From the NCBI GenBank assembly GCA_001603685.1, contig LUZO01000011.1:1-18838 (forward strand): a stretch of 18,838 bases of DNA. The letters are read 5' to 3'. Of the stretch, positions 12,385 through 18,838 are shown piece after piece; position 1 is the first letter of the stretch, and the number at the start of each line of letters is the position of its first letter. The notes beneath the pieces were generated by a model. The model saw only the letters and a list, made by a program, of their open reading frames with translations. It was not told where the DNA came from and did no database searches. Made by a program: the position numbers and the translations under genes. Origin of the DNA: Bacteroidales bacterium Bact_23 (GTDB lineage: Bacteria > Bacteroidota > Bacteroidia > Bacteroidales > Lentimicrobiaceae).

Positions 12385-13384
12385 ATTTTCTGAAGTTCAG
12401 TGCAGAGATGATTCCGGCGGCTGTCAGCCAGGCGCCCAGGCCCACCGCCGCTCCGCCCCACAAAGTGCCCAAAACCGGAGCGGAAATAATCAGTACCACT
12501 TCCCACCATGCCGGATTCACTTTCCGGTACTCCTTTCCGTAGCTTTTAAAAACGGGGGTTAGGCCGTATCTGATCAGCAGATATCTGTCCGAACGGAACT
12601 CGGCATCCGTTTCAGGCCACTGCAATTTCGCGGCGCTGGGAATGCCATACTTGAACAGGTAAAGCCAGCCGCTCTCCCTGCTTTGCAGATAGTGGCCGTA
12701 CTCATGCCTGAGCAGTTTGTGCGTGGCGGATTGTCTTCCTGCAATGGCCAGTTTCTTCGGAGTTTCCTTGTCCTTATTCTCAGCCAGGATAAAGGTTCCG
12801 TAGCAGACACCACGCGCCATGGGTACCCTCCCGGACAAAATTGTGGCACCGTTGTCAGCAAAGGCACCTTCGATGAACCATACACCGTTGAGTATGTGTG
12901 CGATGGCATTGCCAATCAGGGTTTGCGGCTGCTCCCAGATGAGCCTACTCAATCCCTGCCGGATTCCGCCGGAAAACGATTTGCCCGGTTCTATTGAGAA
13001 ATTGCCCGCAACAATAAGAAGAGCATTGTTCAGTACAGTGGCTTTTTGCCTGACGGCCAGGTGAATGACACCGCTGACCAGGCCGATAATTGCCGGAGCA
13101 AAGGTGCCCCATAGCCAGATTTTTACAATTACCGGCACTAGCGCATAAAAGAGGCCCGAAATCACTCCGGCAACGGCGCCGGTTGTCAGCGCCTGCAGAA
13201 TCAGCATCTGCGTCTGTTTGCCGGAATCGTCAGGTTGATTGCCCGGCAGCAAACGGACGGATGACAGCGTGAAGAGCGCCATCCATCCGGCAATAATTAA
13301 CAGCCACGGGGTGTCCGTCAGGTTTGCTCCGATTATGTTTTCCCATTGCCGGAAATCGGAAAATAGGTCAGTGAGCGGGAGCAT
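12383..13384 (-). CDS. Membrane protein with HEYGH zincin-like motif
   Basis: A 333-residue protein with hydrophobic segments at about 27-44, 62-90, 92-111 and 296-328, so an integral membrane protein. Between them lies a soluble region containing HEYGHYLQSRESGWLYLFKY (227-246): H227, E228 and H231 form an HExxH zinc-metalloprotease signature, and E258 in WPETDAEFRSDRY is a candidate third ligand. The run HEYGHYLQS...YLF..GIPSA, together with IGNAIAHILNG upstream (157-167), resembles, from memory, a domain found at the C-termini of Bacteroidota RHS-type and other large secreted proteins; I cannot confirm this without a search. Here it stands alone between membrane segments. The gene starts 5 bases after the alpha-2-macroglobulin stop, so the two are co-transcribed. 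Protease activity is an inference from the motif, and substrate and sidedness are unknown. Confidence 0.75.
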   Translation of the reverse strand: MLPLTDLFSDFRQWENIIGANLTDTPWLLIIAGWMALFTLSSVRLLPGNQPDDSGKQTQMLILQALTTGAVAGVISGLFYALVPVIVKIWLWGTFAPAIIGLVSGVIHLAVRQKATVLNNALLIVAGNFSIEPGKSFSGGIRQGLSRLIWEQPQTLIGNAIAHILNGVWFIEGAFADNGATILSGRVPMARGVCYGTFILAENKDKETPKKLAIAGRQSATHKLLRHEYGHYLQSRESGWLYLFKYGIPSAAKLQWPETDAEFRSDRYLLIRYGLTPVFKSYGKEYRKVNPAWWEVVLIISAPVLGTLWGGAAVGLGAWLTAAGIISALNFRK

Positions 13385-13389
13385 AAGCC

Positions 13390-16300
13390 TTATTTAACCG
13401 TGACTTCGCCCGCTCCGGAATAGGAGTAATAAAGCCCGTTGTACATGGCATCGGCGCTGACGGGCCCCTGCCTGAAAGTGCCTTTGGCCGTAACCCTCAC
13501 CATATAATAGAACTTCTTTGCCTTCCCGGTTGCGTCGGCAAACATATTCACCCGGTCATCCCTGAAATCAGTATAATCGGGCATCGCTCTTTCGCTGGTC
13601 CAGTCAAAACCCCTTTCGGTGGTAAGCCTGGTGTTCTCAACCTCAAAGCAGGCCGGCAGGATATCGGTGATGATCACATTTTCCACAAAGCTGTTGTCGT
13701 TGGTACTCAGCGATATCTCCACAACCAGCAGGTCGTTCTGCCTGAGCTCGTTTTTGTTTACGGGTGAGCCGTTTCTGTCGAGCAGGCGCCTGCGCACCGA
13801 GAGTACTCTGTCTTCATCACCGCTTACTCCTGAAACCGGTACCCCTTCCGTTTCGAAATAGCAATATAGTGTGCCGGTTCCGGAGGTGGTCAGGCCGGCT
13901 TCGTTTCCGGTGATGTCCAGCGCAAGGTCATCGCCCTTGAAGGGAACGGTTTTGCCGTCTTTCAGGGCCACCGTTGCGGTTATGTTGTCGTCTTTCGATT
14001 TTTCGGCCAGTTTGCCCAGCGCAAGGAATGAGAATGCCATTTCCTGCGTTGACAGCCATTTGGAGGCTGAAAGCATATCGCCAACCTGGCGGGCAAGGGT
14101 GGGAACCTGCAGATTGGTCGGATCAACGCTTACCAGGGTGTAAAGTGCAATGGCCCTGTCGCGCAGGGGTGAGCTGTAGCTTCCGCCGCTCATTACCGCC
14201 GGCTGCCGGCTGTCGTCCCAGCTTTGGGGCAGCAGTGCATTGAAACTCTTGCTGTCACCAACAAGGGCATATGAGCAGGCAAGCATAAAACGGCTGTCGT
14301 TGCTGAGTTCATCCTTTCTGGCTTTGTAGTAATTCATGGTCGGCATATGCTGCTTTCCGGCAAGTGCCAGCACATACAGCGAATAGAAAGTTTCGCGGTT
14401 GGGCTGCATAACCTTCTGCCACTGATTGTCATTCTCTCTCTTGTAAAAATAGCTGGTTGATGGTTTCTGCTTTACATTCTCAAGCAGGTAGTTGTGGATG
14501 TTTTTAACCACCGTGGGATTTACGGTGTATCCGGCCTGTTCCGCTTCGTAGAGGAAGTGGGCGGCATAGGCGGTGTTCCACCAGTTTACCTCACCACCGG
14601 AGGGCCACGAAACCAACCCTCCGTTGTATTGCTGCAGTGAGGCGATTTTCATGATGGCTTCGCGGATATTTTCACCGGTATTGTATTTGCCTGCCAGCGA
14701 TCCCTGCTTCAGCATTCCGGCAAGGTTATCGAAATAGAGCTGCGGGAAAGCTTTCGAGATGGTTTGCTCCAGGCAACCGTACGGGTAGTTCACCAGTTCG
14801 CTGAGGTTGCGGGCGTAGCGTCCGGCAGGGGAGCGGGTAATCAGCAGCCGTGAAGAGGCGGTGCCTTCCAGATACTCATCGGCAGGCTTGAAGGTGGCCT
14901 TTTCGCCTCCCTTCACGCTTCTTGCTAAAGCCGATTTCACCAGTCCGGCAGCAGGGCGCACGCCTATTTCCGTCACTTCGGAATACGATTCGCCGCCGGC
15001 AGTCACATTCACCGTTACACCGGCCGTTCCGGTAGTATTGCCGGCTTTCAGGCGATAGGAGAACTGCTGTTCGCTGTTTTGCGGGATGGTGATGAACGAT
15101 GCGCTCAACTCTCCGGCGGAAAGCGGCCCCGTTACCTTTATTTCGGGCTTCACGCTCATCGCCTTATCGGTGGTGTTGGTCAGGGTAACCACCACTTCGG
15201 CATCATCACCCGGGCTGAGGAATCGCGGAAGCGAACTGCTGATGACCAGCGGATCGGCAACCCTGACCAGTTTCTCGCCCGATCCGAACTTGTTTTCCTT
15301 GTAAACCACCGCCATAATTCTGACGGCGCCCGAGAACTGCGGAATATCCACCTGGAAGGTTACATTCCCCCTCGAGTCGGCTTTTTTGATGCCGCTGAAC
15401 TTCGATAGCAGCTTTACTCGCTTGGCAGTCAATGGATTGATTCGTTTGCCCAGGTCAAACCCGATATCGCCTCCGGTGGAGCCTCTGCCGCCCGATAGTT
15501 CTGGGAACAACTCGTCGAACAGGTCGTACGGATTAACCTCCAGCGCCCGTTTCTGGTAGAAATAGTCATAGGGGTCGGGAGTCTGGTAACCGGTAATCTG
15601 AAGAATTCCCTCGTCAACCACGGCAATGGTTACTTCGGCATGAGGTGCGGTCTTGATCTTCACAGGCAGGTTCACCTTCGAACGCAGGCTTTCGGGCGCA
15701 TCAACCGCTACACTCAGGTTCAGCCCCGGATCATCGGCCTTGATGCTGGCATATCCGTGGGCAACGGTAAGCGGCAGGCCCGAGTTGTCGGTCTTGCGGA
15801 TCAGCGTGGCACTGATATAGACATTGGGGAGGTATTCCCTGGTAACCTTCAGGTTGAGAGAGGCTCCGCTGCCTTCAGCCTTAAGGGTGTGATGTTCAAG
15901 TACTTTGTTCTGCTCCACGGTAACCAGCAGCTCCCCGTCGAATGGCGTTTTGAAAAGTACCTTTGCCGTTTCACCCGGCTTATACTGATCCTTATCGGTT
16001 TCAATGCCAATCTCTCCTTCGCGGTTTACATAAAACGACGAGTTTCCGGAATCGCCCCAGCCATACGCATAGAAATATTCCGAAACATAATTGGGGCTGC
16101 CGGCATTGCTGATGCGCACCTGATATTCGCCCGAAACGGGAGGGGAGTACTGGAACGAGTGCCCCTGTGCGGAGACCGACACCTCTTTTGAATAGACAAT
16201 GCTCTCTTTTTTCTGCGAACGGTAGCTCGTTTGTCCGTAGTTCTTTTCAAGCACCGTTTCCCATTTGATGTGGACAATCTCGATGCGGGTCTTAGCGTTT

Positions 16301-18795
16301 ACCGGATTTTCGTCGCGGTCGAGCGAAATGATGCTGATGCCGACCGGCTTCTGGGTGGTGACCCATCCCGGCAGGCGCCTGATTCCCGGAAAACTCTCCT
16401 GGGTAATGATCTCGATGGGGGTATAGCGATTGACCGGACGGCCGGTTTCATCAAAAACGGTGGTGAACAATTTCCCTTCGAGCAACCCGATGTTGCGGTA
16501 CGACGGAAGCGTAAAGCGCTGTACCAGACGGCCATCGGCGCCGGTTACGCCTTCGTTCACCTGAAACTGAAAATAGGTTTCGGTCGGGGTTACGATGCTG
16601 AAGTTGTAATCCTGATACTTTGCAGGATTAAATTGTTTTCGGCTGATGCGGAGTTCGTTCTCTACCTTGCGGTTGGCGGCCGGCGGCCCGAACAGATTGG
16701 TGGCGGTAACATCAACACTGAGCGTTTCGTCCGGGCGGTATGCCTTTTTATCGGTTTTTACTTCCACCTTGATTCTGTCGGGCATAAAATCTTCAACGGC
16801 AATCTTGTAGGTGCCCATCAGCACATCGTTCGAAGCGAGCATCTCAATCACATAAGTGCCGGTGAGTGCCGAGGCGGGCAGGCCGAAGCTGAGCAAAGCG
16901 GCGCCGTTTCCGTTGAGCTGGGCTCGTTTCAGCAGAAAATCACGCCCGTCGGGCGCCAGTACCCTGAATTTAACAGGCAGGTCCGAAACGGTCTCCCAGT
17001 TAAAGTTCCGCACAACGGCATTGCAGAATACCGAATCGCCGGGGCGGTAAAGGTTGCGGTCGCCGTAAATGAATGCATCGTAGGTCATGCCTGCGGTTCG
17101 CTTGCCGCCAACATCGTATCGCGAGGTCTCCACACCCGAACGGCTGAAAAGCAACACATTGAAGTCGTCGCCCTTTCTGGCGGTAATCATGCTGATGCTG
17201 AAACCGGGAATGGTTTTCTGCACATCCCTGAAGGTTGTGGTTCCATCCGATCCGGTGGTAAGCTGATGCACCTTCTGGTTGTTGCCGCTCACAAATCCGA
17301 TGGTAACCCCTTCAATCGGACGGGCCGTCGAGATGGAGCGGGCGGCAACGAATATCTCATCCGAGCCTTCGCGCACAATCAGCCCGATATCGGAAACGGC
17401 AACAAGCTGCACATCGTTCAGCCAGGATTTGTCCACCGAAGCTACCTTTATCAGATAAAGCCCCTTTGCTTCCGATGAAAGTTCCAGCTCCTCGGGTTTC
17501 AGGTTAAGCAGCCTGATATTGCCTTTTTTCGGAAGTGAACGGGTATCGATTTCGCGTGATGAGATGATTTTTCCGTAATTCTCATCCAGCGGATAACCGA
17601 AAAGGTCGTAGTACTCGTCGTCATCGTAATACCAGTCCCAGGTTTTTCCCTGACGCATATAATGCAGGATATTGTTTTCGAACACTTTGAATACCGTTAT
17701 CTTCAGTCTGGGAACATTGATGAGGTTGATTCCCAGATTCCGCGACCCCTCCGGCGTAAGGTAGAGGCTGTTCTGATCGGTGAAGGAAATATGCGGTTTC
17801 AGGTCGCCGAACCTGACGGTGTGTTTTTCGTCGTTGCCCAGCTCCGGCCCGAATATTCCCCTGATTTTGCCGGAAATGTTCAGTTCAACCGTTGAGCCTT
17901 CGGCAAAGCTGCCCGTCAGCTGGAATCCGTTTCCGGTTGAGGAGAGTTCGTAAGGAATTTCAGGGTTCAGTTTCAGCAGGCTTTTCAGGTTTCGGGTAAT
18001 CACCGGTTGGGAGGTAAACACCCTGATGATGCCATCGCCGCCTTCAAAACCGCCGGTAACTTCCGAAATCTCCAGCCTGTCGCGCGGAGGGATGGTCAGG
18101 ATAAACTGCTCATCTTCCGGAGTGGCACGCGATGAGCCTACGCATTTTATCCCCTTTCCCAGAGTGAGGACGATATCACCTTCCGGTGCGTTGTTGTCCT
18201 GAACGGGAATGGCCAGTTCAGCTCCGTTGGTTTCTGATGAGGCAATCAGATCGAACGGCAGCGTCTGTGCGCCGTTTTTCAATGAAAGGAAGCTGCGAAG
18301 ATTCTCCTGATCTACTTCATAATTGAAAAATAAGCTGATTCTGAGTTGAATCTGGCTTTGCGAAACTTCATTGACTCCCCAGTAGGCATGGGTACGCTCA
18401 ATGGCGAGGTAGGGCGTGTGGAAGTCGATCTGCCCGGAACCTGCGGCAAGCCGCCCTTTGGCATATCTGGTTAACTCCTTTGTCAGCGTGGCCGTGTAAT
18501 CGGTGTTCGGCGAGAAGGGAACGGCAGGTGAAAATACCAGCTCCCTGGCCGAAACCCATTTAAACTTGCCCGGAATTTCAGGGGTGATTTTAATGTAAAC
18601 GGTTGAATCCCAGATATTGAAAACGGAATCTGCGGCAAGGTCGCGGTTGAACACAAATTCGAGATTCTGAAACTGATCAATCTGTTTGTCAAAATTCATC
18701 GATTCAATCCTGAGCTCACCGCCTGGCGAACAAGAAATAAGCGCTACAAGTAATAAAGCGATACCAAAGCTGAAAAATCTTTTAATTGCTGACAT
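13390..18795 (-). CDS. Alpha-2-macroglobulin family lipoprotein with intact thioester
   Basis: A 1801-residue bacterial alpha-2-macroglobulin, a periplasmic or surface protease trap. The signal peptide ends in LISC (C22), a good lipobox, so it is lipid-anchored. Residues about 30-115 form a Big_5/MG-like domain, followed by further macroglobulin repeats. The A2M N-terminal domain starts near residue 570 (YGDRNLYRPGDSV). Around residue 1060 comes VVDEGILQITGY, then the YQKRALEVNPYDLFDELF segment typical of the family. A Gly-rich loop lies near 1100-1117 (GGRGSTGGDIGF), and the core A2M domain at about 1120-1215. The thioester motif GCLEQ is intact, with C1341 and Q1344, inside an alpha/alpha-toroid domain (about 1270-1560). 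C-terminal receptor-binding-like domains run to 1801. The length exceeds E. coli YfhM (about 1650). Bacterial members are often paired with penicillin-binding protein PbpC; the immediate downstream neighbour here is instead the HEYGH membrane protein. The start codon follows a short visible leader. Confidence 0.93.
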   Translation of the reverse strand: MSAIKRFFSFGIALLLVALISCSPGGELRIESMNFDKQIDQFQNLEFVFNRDLAADSVFNIWDSTVYIKITPEIPGKFKWVSARELVFSPAVPFSPNTDYTATLTKELTRYAKGRLAAGSGQIDFHTPYLAIERTHAYWGVNEVSQSQIQLRISLFFNYEVDQENLRSFLSLKNGAQTLPFDLIASSETNGAELAIPVQDNNAPEGDIVLTLGKGIKCVGSSRATPEDEQFILTIPPRDRLEISEVTGGFEGGDGIIRVFTSQPVITRNLKSLLKLNPEIPYELSSTGNGFQLTGSFAEGSTVELNISGKIRGIFGPELGNDEKHTVRFGDLKPHISFTDQNSLYLTPEGSRNLGINLINVPRLKITVFKVFENNILHYMRQGKTWDWYYDDDEYYDLFGYPLDENYGKIISSREIDTRSLPKKGNIRLLNLKPEELELSSEAKGLYLIKVASVDKSWLNDVQLVAVSDIGLIVREGSDEIFVAARSISTARPIEGVTIGFVSGNNQKVHQLTTGSDGTTTFRDVQKTIPGFSISMITARKGDDFNVLLFSRSGVETSRYDVGGKRTAGMTYDAFIYGDRNLYRPGDSVFCNAVVRNFNWETVSDLPVKFRVLAPDGRDFLLKRAQLNGNGAALLSFGLPASALTGTYVIEMLASNDVLMGTYKIAVEDFMPDRIKVEVKTDKKAYRPDETLSVDVTATNLFGPPAANRKVENELRISRKQFNPAKYQDYNFSIVTPTETYFQFQVNEGVTGADGRLVQRFTLPSYRNIGLLEGKLFTTVFDETGRPVNRYTPIEIITQESFPGIRRLPGWVTTQKPVGISIISLDRDENPVNAKTRIEIVHIKWETVLEKNYGQTSYRSQKKESIVYSKEVSVSAQGHSFQYSPPVSGEYQVRISNAGSPNYVSEYFYAYGWGDSGNSSFYVNREGEIGIETDKDQYKPGETAKVLFKTPFDGELLVTVEQNKVLEHHTLKAEGSGASLNLKVTREYLPNVYISATLIRKTDNSGLPLTVAHGYASIKADDPGLNLSVAVDAPESLRSKVNLPVKIKTAPHAEVTIAVVDEGILQITGYQTPDPYDYFYQKRALEVNPYDLFDELFPELSGGRGSTGGDIGFDLGKRINPLTAKRVKLLSKFSGIKKADSRGNVTFQVDIPQFSGAVRIMAVVYKENKFGSGEKLVRVADPLVISSSLPRFLSPGDDAEVVVTLTNTTDKAMSVKPEIKVTGPLSAGELSASFITIPQNSEQQFSYRLKAGNTTGTAGVTVNVTAGGESYSEVTEIGVRPAAGLVKSALARSVKGGEKATFKPADEYLEGTASSRLLITRSPAGRYARNLSELVNYPYGCLEQTISKAFPQLYFDNLAGMLKQGSLAGKYNTGENIREAIMKIASLQQYNGGLVSWPSGGEVNWWNTAYAAHFLYEAEQAGYTVNPTVVKNIHNYLLENVKQKPSTSYFYKRENDNQWQKVMQPNRETFYSLYVLALAGKQHMPTMNYYKARKDELSNDSRFMLACSYALVGDSKSFNALLPQSWDDSRQPAVMSGGSYSSPLRDRAIALYTLVSVDPTNLQVPTLARQVGDMLSASKWLSTQEMAFSFLALGKLAEKSKDDNITATVALKDGKTVPFKGDDLALDITGNEAGLTTSGTGTLYCYFETEGVPVSGVSGDEDRVLSVRRRLLDRNGSPVNKNELRQNDLLVVEISLSTNDNSFVENVIITDILPACFEVENTRLTTERGFDWTSERAMPDYTDFRDDRVNMFADATGKAKKFYYMVRVTAKGTFRQGPVSADAMYNGLYYSYSGAGEVTVK

Positions 18796-18807
18796 AAGCC
18801 GGAGTTT

Positions 18808-18815
18808 TAAAGGTA
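18808..18815 (-). promoter_or_regulatory. Possible -7 element for the macroglobulin gene
   Basis: On the minus strand TACCTTTA matches the TAnnTTTG element in all but the last base, 12 bases before the ATG. The -33 region would fall at or beyond the window edge and cannot be judged, so this is a weak call. Confidence 0.2.
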
Positions 18816-18838
18816 TTGATAATCAATTGGAATTATGG

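Noticed and set aside
12383..13384. Calling the HEYGH protein a polymorphic toxin with an immunity gene
   Set aside because: There are no RHS repeats, no secretion domain and no small immunity-like gene nearby. The neighbour is a macroglobulin, and the protein has several membrane segments.
16231..17478. A 415-codon open frame on the plus strand opposite the macroglobulin gene
   Set aside because: It is antisense to a well-supported macroglobulin region, has no recognisable motif, and has no promoter or operon context.
1..18838. CRISPR arrays, insertion sequences, tRNA or rRNA genes, riboswitches
   Set aside because: No direct-repeat arrays, transposase genes, tRNA cloverleaf sequences or rRNA-like stretches were seen, and the intergenic gaps are too short for most of these.

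Overview
The window looks like a piece of a Bacteroidota chromosome, most likely an anaerobic or microaerobic member of the Bacteroidales/Marinilabiliales type. The evidence is a C-terminal type IX secretion (Por) sorting domain on the esterase, lipoproteins with Bacteroidota-style signal peptides, TAnnTTTG-type -7 promoter elements, weak use of Shine-Dalgarno sequences, and a rubrerythrin-like diiron protein. No mobile element, CRISPR array, rRNA or tRNA was seen. The gene density, layout and moderate base composition look chromosomal and even throughout.

Layout. (1) 13-4485, plus strand: two closely spaced genes, a lipid-anchored GH42 beta-galactosidase and a two-domain fusion of an APH-type small-molecule kinase with a class-III PLP enzyme of the phospho-lyase type (hydroxylysine or ethanolamine-phosphate like). 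They are probably the end of an operon that starts before the window. (2) 4537-5943, minus strand: a single secreted CBM20-like/esterase protein with its own promoter and a T9SS tail, convergent with the first pair. (3) 6075-11654, minus strand: a compact five-gene operon. In transcription order it is an AmgK-like sugar kinase fused to a RapZ C-terminal domain, a 42-residue four-cysteine basic protein (found by reading the gap), a 126-residue helical protein of unknown function, a MurU-like nucleotidyltransferase (ATGA overlap), and an AddB-like PD-(D/E)XK nuclease. (4) 11831-12328, plus strand: a rubrerythrin-like diiron protein, divergent from the operon and ended by a clear intrinsic terminator. 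(5) 12383-18795, minus strand: a very large thioester-containing alpha-2-macroglobulin lipoprotein, followed 5 bases later by a membrane protein with an HEYGH zincin motif.

How the genes may work together. The minus-strand operon is centred on peptidoglycan recycling: an anomeric amino-sugar kinase and its uridylyltransferase partner would convert recovered MurNAc to UDP-MurNAc, bypassing de novo synthesis. The notable twist is the RapZ C-terminal domain on the kinase. In enterobacteria this domain senses glucosamine-6-phosphate and controls amino-sugar synthesis through small RNAs, so here it may sense amino-sugar status directly for the kinase. The GH42 plus kinase/phospho-lyase pair has the right chemistry to strip galactose from galactosyl-hydroxylysine (collagen glycopeptides) and then degrade the hydroxylysine; this is a hypothesis only. 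The macroglobulin/zincin pair places a protease trap next to a protease-like membrane protein, in place of the penicillin-binding protein that often accompanies bacterial macroglobulins.

All intergenic gaps are shorter than 140 bases and are described as promoters or terminators where something can be seen.
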